The notes beneath the pieces were generated by a model, which did not search any database, had not been told where the DNA came from, and saw only the letters and a program-made list of their open reading frames with translations. 64,000 bases of DNA from Humibacter ginsenosidimutans (GTDB lineage Bacteria > Actinomycetota > Actinomycetes > Actinomycetales > Microbacteriaceae). How positions within the stretch are numbered: the first letter of the stretch is position 1; each line of letters begins with the position of its first letter. The translations under genes and the position numbers were made by a program. Location: the NCBI RefSeq assembly GCF_007859675.1, contig NZ_CP042305.1, forward strand, positions 2,418,001 through 2,482,000. The letters are read 5' to 3'. This document shows, one piece after another, positions 53,882 to 61,924 of the stretch.

Positions 53882-56259
53882 GCGTGCTTCGCCGCCTCCG
53901 GAGCTTCCCCGCGACGACGACGATCCTCTCGGTGCTCGTCGTCGCTGCGATCGCCCACATGGTCATGCGCGCCCTGCGTCATGGTCACGGCTCACCCGAC
54001 TGGGGTGTCGGGTACACGTCCGTCGTGCACGATCGCCAGCCGTGGCGGATGCTGCTGGCACCCGTGGGAACGGCGAGCGTCACGCAACTCGTGCTCGTGC
54101 TCGTGCTGGCCGCGATCGTGCTGCCGATCGCGGAGTCCCGGCTCGGCTCGCGACGCGCGACGATCGCGTGGGCCGCCACGGGCATCCTCGGTCCCGCGCT
54201 CGGGCTCGCGGTGCAGACGGTCGGTGTCGCGATGGGCGAGAACGGAGCACGTGCCACGCAGCACACCGTCGCCGTCGTGCCGTTCGCGGGCATCCTCGGG
54301 ATTCTGGTGATCACCGCGGCGATCGACCGCTCCGCGTGGCTGCGGAGCGTGAGCGCTCTGCTGCTGGCGACGTGCACGGTCGTCGTGCTCTACACCTCGA
54401 GCCCCGTCGCACTCGCCTACCTGCTCTCCGGGCTCATCGGATGGTCGACCGTGGCCCTTGCCCGCCGCGCCGACGATCGGCAGGAGGCGGAACGCAGCCG
54501 GCACGGGCACGTACGGGTTCGCATGGCGTTCCTGGTCGCGGCGACGGTCGCCGGGCCGGTCATCGCGATGACCCGGCTCGGCCGGTCGGCACCGCTCGCG
54601 CCGCTCGGCGAGTTCTTCCTGTCGTGGGATGCGACCGCTCCTCCGTTCACCGGCCTGTTGCTGGATGCCGCGCCGCTGGTCCTCCTCGCGCTCGGCGCAT
54701 ACGGACTGTCGCGGGGCAGCCGTGCGGCCGCGATCACGGTGATCTGCTGGGCGGTCACCGCCGGCCTGCTCGCCCTGTGGTCGTTCGGCATCCTGCCGAT
54801 CGCGGCAGGCGTGTTCGACTGGAACGACGGGGCCGACGTCGAGCAGAACCTGACCTACCTGGCCGCGGGCGCGGTACTCGCCGCGATCGCTGTCCTGACG
54901 GCTTCCGGCCTGCGCCACTTCGCCGTGCGCGTGTCCACGCGGCAGGCGGTCCGCACGGTCGCGGTGGCCGCGGCGTGCACAGTCGGCATCCTTACCGTGT
55001 TCCTGTCGATCGCGTCGGCTGTCGGGATCGATCCGAGGCTGGCCTGGTCGGAGCTCGGTGTGCACATCGTTCCGCCGTCCGTGCTCAGCGACTTCACGTT
55101 CGACGCGATCGACGCCACGTCGCCCGTCGCAGTGCTGGCGAGCTGGGCGGCGATCGCGCTCTGGCTCGTGCCGATCGGCGTGCTCGGTGCGTTCATCGTC
55201 TCCGCCCGTCCGGAGAGCCACGCCACGGACGTCCCACGCCTGCGGCACCTGCTGCGCGAACACGGCGGCGGCACGTTCGGGTTCATGGCGACGTGGCCGG
55301 GCAACCGCACCTGGTTCAGCGCCGACGGGTCGGCGAGCGTGACGTATCGTCTGCTCGGACGCACCGTGATCGTGCTTTCCGATCCGGTCTGCGCGGCGGG
55401 GCGGACCGCATCCACGATCACCGAGTTCATCGCCTGGTGCGACGACAACGGTCGCACGCCGGCCTTCTACAGTGCGCACGACGAGGTGTTGGATGCCACG
55501 CGCCGGCAAGGCTGGCAGGCCGTCGAGGTCGGAGTGGAGTCGCTCATCCCGCTGGATGCGTTCACACTCACGGGCAAGCGCAAGCAGAACATCCGCACGG
55601 CCATCAACAGGGCGCAGCGCGAGAACGTGCGCGCGGAGTGGACGACGTACGAGGCCTTGGACGCCGATCAGCGCGCCGGGCTCAAAGCCCTGTCACGCTC
55701 GTGGAAGCAGGGAAAGCCGCTGCCCGAGATGGGATTCACGCTCGGACGTTTCGAGCAGCTCGCCGACCCCGAGGTGCAGCTCATGCTCGCGTACGACGAC
55801 ACGGGCGCGCTGCACGCCGTCACGAGCTGGCTCCCTGTGCACCGTTCCGGTCGGTTGATCGGATACACGCTCGACGTGATGCGCAGGTCGGCCGACGCGA
55901 TGCCTGGCGTGATCGAGTTCCTCATCGCCAGCACGGCGCTGGGCTCCCAGCAGCGCGGACTGGAGCTGCTGAGCCTTTCCGGGTCTCCGCTGGCCGGCGG
56001 TGACCCCGGAACGCAGAAGCGTCTCATCGACCGGATGACAGCACGCGTCGGCAGGGCGTTGGAGCCGGTGTACCACTTCCGCTCGCTGGCGTCGTTCAAG
56101 GCGGGCTTCGAGCCGCAGACCGTTCAGCTGTGGCTCGCCTACCGCGACGAGACCACGTTGCCGGCCACAGCCGCGGCGATCGCGAAGGCCTACGTTCCGA
56201 TCATCCGCGTCGGCGAGGCGTTCGCGCTCCTGCGATCCATCGCGTGGCGTTCGCGATGA
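53878..56259 (+). CDS. MprF-like phosphatidylglycerol aminoacyltransferase (DUF2156)
   Basis: 793 residues. About 6 rhomboid-like helices fill residues 20-200, more helices follow to about 440, and the C-terminal 350 residues are the DUF2156/GNAT-like catalytic fold with GNRTWFSADGSASVTYR, GKRKQNIRTAINRAQREN and the tail region YHFRSLASFKAGFEP. MprF-type enzymes add lysine or alanine from tRNA to phosphatidylglycerol and reduce killing by cationic peptides. It is coupled to the siderophore gene by a GTGA overlap. The amino acid cannot be told. Confidence 0.88.
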   Translation: MSVLRRLRSFPATTTILSVLVVAAIAHMVMRALRHGHGSPDWGVGYTSVVHDRQPWRMLLAPVGTASVTQLVLVLVLAAIVLPIAESRLGSRRATIAWAATGILGPALGLAVQTVGVAMGENGARATQHTVAVVPFAGILGILVITAAIDRSAWLRSVSALLLATCTVVVLYTSSPVALAYLLSGLIGWSTVALARRADDRQEAERSRHGHVRVRMAFLVAATVAGPVIAMTRLGRSAPLAPLGEFFLSWDATAPPFTGLLLDAAPLVLLALGAYGLSRGSRAAAITVICWAVTAGLLALWSFGILPIAAGVFDWNDGADVEQNLTYLAAGAVLAAIAVLTASGLRHFAVRVSTRQAVRTVAVAAACTVGILTVFLSIASAVGIDPRLAWSELGVHIVPPSVLSDFTFDAIDATSPVAVLASWAAIALWLVPIGVLGAFIVSARPESHATDVPRLRHLLREHGGGTFGFMATWPGNRTWFSADGSASVTYRLLGRTVIVLSDPVCAAGRTASTITEFIAWCDDNGRTPAFYSAHDEVLDATRRQGWQAVEVGVESLIPLDAFTLTGKRKQNIRTAINRAQRENVRAEWTTYEALDADQRAGLKALSRSWKQGKPLPEMGFTLGRFEQLADPEVQLMLAYDDTGALHAVTSWLPVHRSGRLIGYTLDVMRRSADAMPGVIEFLIASTALGSQQRGLELLSLSGSPLAGGDPGTQKRLIDRMTARVGRALEPVYHFRSLASFKAGFEPQTVQLWLAYRDETTLPATAAAIAKAYVPIIRVGEAFALLRSIAWRSR

Positions 56260-56282
56260 GGTCGGCCGCCGACCGCACCGGC

Positions 56283-56343
56283 GTCGAGAAGTCGAAAAAT
56301 GCGCCCACTCTCACGGGCGGAGCGCATTTTTTCGACGTTTCGG
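56283..56343. repeat. 61-bp palindromic repeat, family P2 copy 3
   Basis: GTCGAGAAGTCGAAAAATGC at 56283-56302 is mirrored by GCATTTTTTCGACGTTTCGG at 56324-56343. It lies in the spacer between the convergent MprF-like and VOC genes. Confidence 0.88.
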
Positions 56344-56370
56344 TACGTGGGCGCGCGCGGAGCGCGTGCG

Positions 56371-56769
56371 TCAGTACATCATGCGAGGGTCCGCGTAGTA
56401 CTTGAACTCGAGCAGGTTGCCCGACGGGTCCTTCAGCATGAACGACTCGTGCTCCTCCACCTTGCCCTCGAAGCGGTGGAACGGCTCGACGAAGAACTCG
56501 AGCTCTCGGGTGCGGGCGAGCGCGACCAGGCGACGCCAGTCATCCGCCTCCCTGAACGTCACGCCGAAGTGCCGCGGATACATGCTCGGGTTGGGGTCGT
56601 AGTTCTCCGAGAGGTGGCACACCACCTGGTCGCCGAAGAAGTCGAGCGTGATGCGATCGTCGTAGCGCCGTGCCAGCTTGCAGCCGAGGCCCTTCACGTA
56701 GAAGTCGTAGGCCTCGTCGAGGTCGCGGGCGGGAATGGCGAGGTGGAACGCGTCGCGGGGTTCACGCAT
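56371..56769 (-). CDS. glyoxalase/bleomycin-resistance (VOC) family protein
   Basis: 132 residues, one VOC module pair: FHLAIPARDLDEAYDFYVKGLGCKL, then HFGVTFREADDW and ESFMLKDPSGNLLEFKYYA with the closing metal Glu. Substrate unknown. It overlaps the end of the phosphosulfolactate-synthase-like gene by 8 bases, so the two are cotranscribed. Confidence 0.85.
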   Translation of the reverse strand: MREPRDAFHLAIPARDLDEAYDFYVKGLGCKLARRYDDRITLDFFGDQVVCHLSENYDPNPSMYPRHFGVTFREADDWRRLVALARTRELEFFVEPFHRFEGKVEEHESFMLKDPSGNLLEFKYYADPRMMY

Positions 56770-57607
56770 GGGTGTCTTCTCCTTGCAGTCGCAGGTCGTG
56801 CCGTTCGTCGAACGGGCCGTCGTCGAAGTCGGGGTCGATGGATGCGTCGAGCGCCAGCAGCGTGTCGCTGCGCAGTCCCAGCCGCAGCGTCTCCAGCGGC
56901 ACGAGGTCGGCGTGCGCGATGTTGCCCACGTTCACGTTCGGCCCGACGCGACGGATGAAATAGGTCTGCAGCTCTTTCGTGGGCGTCTCGAACATGATGC
57001 GGTCGATGTCGATGCCCGACTCGAGGATCTCCTCGATCAGCCCGTACCGCAGCTCGCCGTTCGCCCTGGCGATGCCGCTCTTGCCGCTCTCCCGCGCCTC
57101 GGTGATGACCGTGTCCGAGCCGGCATCCAGGTCTTGCCTGATGTAGCGCACCCAGAGCTCTGGCCGCATGGTCTCCGAGCGCTCCGACTCCTTGTAGCCG
57201 ACCTCGCTGTACACGGTGTAGTCGCCGGCCACGCGGCGGATGTAGTCCGCCTTGCGGTCGTTCGACAGGGCGATGGTGCCGTTGGAGATCTCGACCGAGC
57301 GCGCTCCGAAGCCGTCGACGAACCGTCGCCAGTCGTCGAACCGATCCTGCGACACGTACTTCTCGAACAGCGTGCCGCCGAAGTAGAACTCCACCCCGTT
57401 GCGCAGCGCGGCATCGATCTTCCACTGCAGCTGCTCGGTGACCAGCGCCGTGCCCCAGCCGAACTTGACCGTGTCGACGAGGTCGCCGTGGCTCTCGATG
57501 ATGTCCACGAACTGGGCGGTGGGAATGCCACCGTCGATCATCATCGTGCGTCCGCGCGCACGCGGCTTCTCCTGCCTCTGCGGCAGCATGAGTGTCGTCT
57601 CGTGCAC
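56762..57607 (-). CDS. phosphosulfolactate synthase-like protein (ComA family)
   Basis: 281 residues. LMLPQRQEKPRARGRTMMIDGGI near the start is the ComA/PSL entry segment (the family reads E-K-P-R-x-x-G-L-T-M-V-I-D). TVKFGWGTALV, NGVEFYFGGTLFEKY, GARSVEISNGTIAL and VYSEVGYKE follow in (beta/alpha)8 order. Archaeal ComA adds sulfite to phosphoenolpyruvate in coenzyme M synthesis. Bacterial copies serve sulfolactate or unknown sulfonate routes. No other coenzyme M gene is here. Start GTG at 57607 with GGAGG upstream. Confidence 0.82.
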   Translation of the reverse strand: MHETTLMLPQRQEKPRARGRTMMIDGGIPTAQFVDIIESHGDLVDTVKFGWGTALVTEQLQWKIDAALRNGVEFYFGGTLFEKYVSQDRFDDWRRFVDGFGARSVEISNGTIALSNDRKADYIRRVAGDYTVYSEVGYKESERSETMRPELWVRYIRQDLDAGSDTVITEARESGKSGIARANGELRYGLIEEILESGIDIDRIMFETPTKELQTYFIRRVGPNVNVGNIAHADLVPLETLRLGLRSDTLLALDASIDPDFDDGPFDERHDLRLQGEDTHA

Positions 57608-57782
57608 CGCTGCACCTCCCTTGCGATCCGCGGCCGTCGGATGCTCAACTCGGGTGCACCCGCTCGTCGCTTTCCTGTCAACTTTGACATGCAGGGCGGA
57701 GAACGGCCTTGGTCCCGCTGATGTTCTTGCTGTGCGTCCGTGCTCGCTATGGGTCCGTGCTCGCTGGGGGTGGTCGACCCGG

Positions 57783-58477
57783 CTACGTCGGCGGTGGGAC
57801 GGCGCCGACCGCCTCGGGAAGCTCGAGCAGCGTGGTGATGACGGCGAGGCATCCACGTTCCGCCGCGTCGTCGCGCTCGATGAAACCCCACGGACCGCGC
57901 CGGATGCGCACCGACAGCAGCCCCGCGCGCTGCGGCGCCAGCACGTCGTTGCGCAGCTGATCGCCCACGTACACGGTGCGATCCGGTGCCGCCCCCGCCT
58001 CGGCGGCGGCGCGCACGAAGAACTCGGGCGACGGCTTGGCGACCCCCAGTCGGTCGACGACGCGATGAACGACGCACCGAGATCGAGCGCACGAAGCCGC
58101 TCGCTGGTGCGGGCGGGCTGGTTACCCGCGATGCCGACCACGATTCCGGATGCCGTCAGCCGCGCGATCGCGCCCCGCACGTCGTCGTAGAGGTCGGCTT
58201 CGTCGACCCCGACCTCGAGTCCTGCCGCGCGACGCGCTTCCAACAGTTGCGCGTAGTCGCGTCCTTGCCCGAACGACTCGACCACCTCGGCCACCTTCGC
58301 GCCGCGCGCGATCATCGCGCCGAACACCGCCGAGAACGTGTGCGGCGGCATGCGGAAGAACCGCGCCCACGCCGCGTACTCCCTGCTCCGGTCGAGCACG
58401 GTCTCGCCGATGTCGAGCACGACGGCGTCAGCGACGCGAGCCGTGTCGTGCGAGCGGGGCGGGGCATCCTGGGCCAT
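57783..58477 (-). pseudogene. HAD family hydrolase gene split by a one-base frameshift
   Basis: Reading from ATG at 58477, motif I (VVLDIGETVLD), a helical cap and VVGIAGNQPAR (motif II) are in one frame. At a run of five G residues (plus-strand C 58043-58047) the frame breaks. The next residues expected (GVAKPSPEFF, motif III) and VYVGDQLRNDVLAPQRAGL (motif IV) continue in the next frame to TAG at 57783. One extra G in the run restores a normal protein of about 231 residues. It is therefore either a recent pseudogene or a sequencing error in a homopolymer. Confidence 0.8.
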
Positions 58478-58536
58478 GACTCGATCCTGGCACCGGCACC
58501 TTTCGGCCGGCCCTGCCACCGAGCCGGCAGCAGGCG

Positions 58537-59883
58537 TCAGGTGGCGACGACGAACGACAGCAGGGTGCCAACGATCATGGCCGACACGATGTAGATGAGG
58601 TTGGGCAGCTGGAACGAGTGATCGACCACGAACTTGCCCATGTGCGTCGATCCGGTCTGGTCGAACGCCACGGTCGCCACCTGCGAACCGTTGGCGGGCA
58701 GGGTGTAGATGCCCATCGCTGCTGGCCAGAGTCCCGCGATGAGAGAGGCCGAGAGCCCGATCGTGAGACCGATCGGCACGATCGCATTGGTCGCGCTCGA
58801 CTGGCTCGTGGTGAGCGCGGCGACGAGGAACAGCGCCAGCGCGAACAACAGGGCACCGACGAAGGCGCTCGATCCCTGAACCATGGCGCCGAGCCCGTTG
58901 ACGATGAGCGTCTGGTTCGCCGCGATGAACGTGTTCGCCAACCACGCGATGCCGAACAACGCGATCGCGCCGACGATGCCGGCGGGGAACGTCGATTGCT
59001 TCGGCACCTCGGAGGACTTCACGCGGCAGATGACGAAGATCAGCGCCGCGACCACGCCCATGGTCATCTCGATGATCGTCGTGACACCGAGCGGTGTCGG
59101 CTTGCCGTCCGCGCCCGGCACGAGCGGCCGGAGGTTCTCGAAGAGTCCGAAGAACACGATGACGAGCACGCCGAACAAGAAGATGGCCGCCGACACCGTC
59201 GCCTGCCACGGCAGCTTCTTCAGCTCCGCCTTCTCCGGCGGCTTCACCTTGCCCTCCGCCAGTCGGCGTTGGAACTCGGGATCATCGTCGAGCTCCTTGC
59301 CGTGCTTCATCATGAAGAGCGACGCCAGGAACATGCCGACGACCGAGGCCGGCCACATGATGAGCAAGAGCTTGCCGAGGTCGAACCCGTGCGGTGCGAG
59401 CAGCACGACCATGGATGCCGTGGCCGCCGACACCGGGGAGCACAGGATGCCCACCTGCGATGCCACCGCCGACACCGACAACGCCCGCTCGGGACGGATG
59501 TTCTGGCTGTACGAGGTCTCGTAGATCACCGGCAGGAGCGGGTAGAAGATGTTGCCCGTTCCGGCGCCGACCGTGAAGAGGAACGACATCGCCGGCGCCA
59601 GGAAAACGACGGACTTCGGTCTGGACCTGATGGCCTTGGCCGCCACCGACACCATCCAGTCGATGCCGCCGGCGGCCTGCATGACCGAGGCCGCCGTGAT
59701 GACCGTGATGACGATGAACACCGCGTCGACCGGGGCGGCACCCGGCGCCTCGCCGAAGAACATGACGAGCACGAAGACGCCGACGAGGCCCCACACGCCG
59801 AGGCCGATCCCGCTCGTGCGGGTGCCCATGAAGATCGCCGCGATGACGACGAGGAGTTCGACGACGAGCTTGACGACGTCCAT
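58537..59883 (-). CDS. Dcu family C4-dicarboxylate transporter
   Basis: 448 residues with about ten helices. IFMGTRTSGIGLGVWGLVG, VFIVITVITAASVMQAAGGIDWMV, VGAGTGNIFYPLLPVIYE and ALTTSQSSATNAIVPIGL follow the DcuA/DcuB order. These carriers exchange fumarate, succinate, malate or aspartate. The ATG overlaps the peptidase E stop by one base. Coupling with an Asp-specific dipeptidase points to aspartate uptake or efflux rather than anaerobic fumarate respiration. Confidence 0.9.
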   Translation of the reverse strand: MDVVKLVVELLVVIAAIFMGTRTSGIGLGVWGLVGVFVLVMFFGEAPGAAPVDAVFIVITVITAASVMQAAGGIDWMVSVAAKAIRSRPKSVVFLAPAMSFLFTVGAGTGNIFYPLLPVIYETSYSQNIRPERALSVSAVASQVGILCSPVSAATASMVVLLAPHGFDLGKLLLIMWPASVVGMFLASLFMMKHGKELDDDPEFQRRLAEGKVKPPEKAELKKLPWQATVSAAIFLFGVLVIVFFGLFENLRPLVPGADGKPTPLGVTTIIEMTMGVVAALIFVICRVKSSEVPKQSTFPAGIVGAIALFGIAWLANTFIAANQTLIVNGLGAMVQGSSAFVGALLFALALFLVAALTTSQSSATNAIVPIGLTIGLSASLIAGLWPAAMGIYTLPANGSQVATVAFDQTGSTHMGKFVVDHSFQLPNLIYIVSAMIVGTLLSFVVAT

Positions 59884-60644
59884 CAGCTGGTCGCTCCGCG
59901 CCGGCCGACGGACGCGACGGCCAGGTTTCTGGCGGTGGCGGCATCCATCAGCACCGCCGACTCGAGGGGAGTCTCGACGATCTCGCCGGCGTCCGCGTAG
60001 ACGCGCAGGGCGAGAGGGTGCTCCACCGGGCTGATCGCGCGCACGAACGTCTGCCCGTCGAAGTGCAGCGACTGCAGGTTGCCGACCGCATACCCGGGTG
60101 GCAGCGCGCCCGACTTCAGGGCGCTGTGGAAGAGCGGCTGACGCTGGTCTTCGGCGTCGTAGTGCGGGCAGAAGCTGCCCGGGAGGAATCCGAGTCCCTC
60201 GGGAAGCACACGCAACGTCGGTCCGTAGCTGTCGGTGGTGCCGCCCTCGAACCAGCAGATGCCGCCGGCGCTGCCGCCGGTGAACACCACGTCGGAGTCC
60301 TCCCACAGCTCGCGCATGATGGTGTCGAGGCCCTGGCGGCGCCAGACATCCAGCATGTTGGCGGTGTTGCCGCCGCCCACGTGAATGACGTCGAAGCCGC
60401 GCACGAAGCCGGCCAAGTCGTCGACGTCGCGATGGAAGAGCTTGAGGTGATGCGGGGCGCACCTGTCGGAGTCGTACGTCGTATAGAAGCTGAGCGTGTA
60501 GTCGAGCTCGTCGCCGGTCGCGGTGCCGACGAACAGCACGCGCGGCCGCTCTTTGCCGGTGAGCGCCAGGATGTAGTCGTGCGTCGGGTCGTCCCGTCGC
60601 GCCATCAGCACCTTGCCTGCACCGCTCGCCACGATGTGGGCCAT
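59883..60644 (-). CDS. pepE: peptidase E / cyanophycinase-like serine peptidase (family S51)
   Basis: 253 residues. FTGGSAGGICWF carries the nucleophile Ser of S51 peptidases, VLFVGTATGDE and HVGGGNTANMLDVW form the surrounding sheet, and the active His is probably in FCPHYDAE. PepE cleaves Asp-X dipeptides. The ATG at 60644 has GAGGGGGAAA upstream. It is cotranscribed with the Dcu transporter. Confidence 0.88.
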   Translation of the reverse strand: MAHIVASGAGKVLMARRDDPTHDYILALTGKERPRVLFVGTATGDELDYTLSFYTTYDSDRCAPHHLKLFHRDVDDLAGFVRGFDVIHVGGGNTANMLDVWRRQGLDTIMRELWEDSDVVFTGGSAGGICWFEGGTTDSYGPTLRVLPEGLGFLPGSFCPHYDAEDQRQPLFHSALKSGALPPGYAVGNLQSLHFDGQTFVRAISPVEHPLALRVYADAGEIVETPLESAVLMDAATARNLAVASVGRRGATS

Positions 60645-60748
60645 CAGCGTTTCCCCCTCGCGCTGTACTCCGCTCGTGCCGGAGGGCGCGAACGTCGGGC
60701 TGAGCTAAACGTAGCGCCGCGCCGCCCGCTGGTCGATCCCCTCTGGCA

Positions 60749-60880
60749 CGGTGCCGGAAATCGGAACTGTGTTGCACCACCCCTCCCGCACCGTGCCGGA
60801 AATCGGAACTTTGGCCCGACGCGCCGATGCGTGGATACCTTCTCCGGCGTGCCGGGGCAAAGTTCCGATTTCCAGCACGG
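60749..60880. repeat. palindromic repeat, family P3 copy 2, with an extra half-element
   Basis: The 90-base element is 60791-60880: CCGTGCCGGAAATCGGAAC at one end and GTTCCGATTTCCAGCACGG inverted at the other (22 of 23 arm bases match). A direct copy of the left arm also stands at 60749-60771. These fill most of the 341-base spacer before xthA; the remainder shows only the xthA promoter. Confidence 0.9.
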
Positions 60881-60973
60881 CAGTTCGGGCGACGCAGCGA
60901 GCACGAACAGCACGCGCGCGCAGCACGCGCACACACGGCGACATGTCCCAACTGTCTTGTCGGACGCCTTCGA

Positions 60974-60979
60974 TAGATT
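60974..60979 (+). promoter_or_regulatory. -10 box of xthA, leaderless arrangement
   Basis: TAGATT lies 6 bases before the ATG at 60986, with no Shine-Dalgarno sequence. Confidence 0.5.
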
Positions 60980-60985
60980 GGCGGC

Positions 60986-61837
60986 ATGCGTGTGGCCACC
61001 TGGAACGTCAACTCCATCCGCGCCCGTGTGGGCCGCACCGTGGACTGGCTGGTGCGCGAAGACGTTGACGTGCTCGCCATGCAGGAGATCAAGTGCAAGC
61101 CGGAGCAGTTTCCTCGTGAGCCGTTCGAGGAGGCGGGCTACGAGCTGGCCATCCACGGACTCAACCAGTGGAACGGCGTCGCCTTCGCCTCGCGCATTCC
61201 CCTCGAGGATGTCGTGACCTCCTTCGACGGCATGCCGGGCTTCGCAAAGGGCCGGGAGGACGACGACCTGCCGCTGGAGGCTCGCGCGCTGGGCGTGACG
61301 GTGGCGGGCATCCGCCTCTGGAGCCTCTACGTGCCCAACGGCCGTGGGCTCGATGACCCGCACTACACCTACAAACTCGACTGGCTCGGGACTCTTGCTG
61401 CTGACACCCGCAGCTGGCTCGCCGAGAACCCCGACCAGCCGCTCGCGCTGATGGGCGACTGGAACATCGCGCCGACGGATGCCGACAACGGCGACCCGAC
61501 GGTCGTCGAGGGGGTCTCGACTCACGTCTCGGTACCCGAGCGCCAGGCGTTCGAGGAATTCGAGGCCCTCGGCCTCACCGACGTCGTGCGTCCGTACCAG
61601 CCGGAGGGCTTCACGTACTGGGACTACAAGCAGCTGCGTTTTCCGCGCAACGAGGGCATGCGCATCGACTTCATCATGGGGTCGCAGCCGTTCGCCGAGC
61701 TCGTGACGCATGCGGGCATCCATCGCAACGAGCGCAAGGGAGAGGCGCCGAGCGACCACGTGCCCGTGCTGGTCGACCTCGACGTGGCGCTGCACGACGA
61801 CGAGCAAGACGAAGACCGGCCGATGATCTTCGGCTGA
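60986..61837 (+). CDS. xthA: exodeoxyribonuclease III / AP endonuclease
   Basis: 283 residues of the EEP fold used in base-excision repair: TWNVNSIRAR, MQEIKC (metal Glu), YVPNGRG, GDWNIAPTDAD, and SDHVPVLVDL with the catalytic His. The whole set is in order and the length is normal. The ATG is fixed by the family start and the -10 box. The acidic tail (DDEQDEDRP) is usual for actinobacterial copies. Confidence 0.95.
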   Translation: MRVATWNVNSIRARVGRTVDWLVREDVDVLAMQEIKCKPEQFPREPFEEAGYELAIHGLNQWNGVAFASRIPLEDVVTSFDGMPGFAKGREDDDLPLEARALGVTVAGIRLWSLYVPNGRGLDDPHYTYKLDWLGTLAADTRSWLAENPDQPLALMGDWNIAPTDADNGDPTVVEGVSTHVSVPERQAFEEFEALGLTDVVRPYQPEGFTYWDYKQLRFPRNEGMRIDFIMGSQPFAELVTHAGIHRNERKGEAPSDHVPVLVDLDVALHDDEQDEDRPMIFG

Positions 61838-61924
61838 CCGCCGTCGCGGGTTGCTCGGGGAGCAACGGGGCGTCGCCGAGCGGCACCCTGGCCGTGGCAT
61901 CCGGGCGGCCGTAGGCTCGAGACC

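Noticed and set aside
56762..59209. An 815-codon minus-strand frame joining a transporter segment, a HAD segment and the ComA-like protein
   Set aside because: Only the last 281 codons and a middle HAD part look like protein. The join is an accident of open frames plus the HAD frameshift, not a fusion protein.
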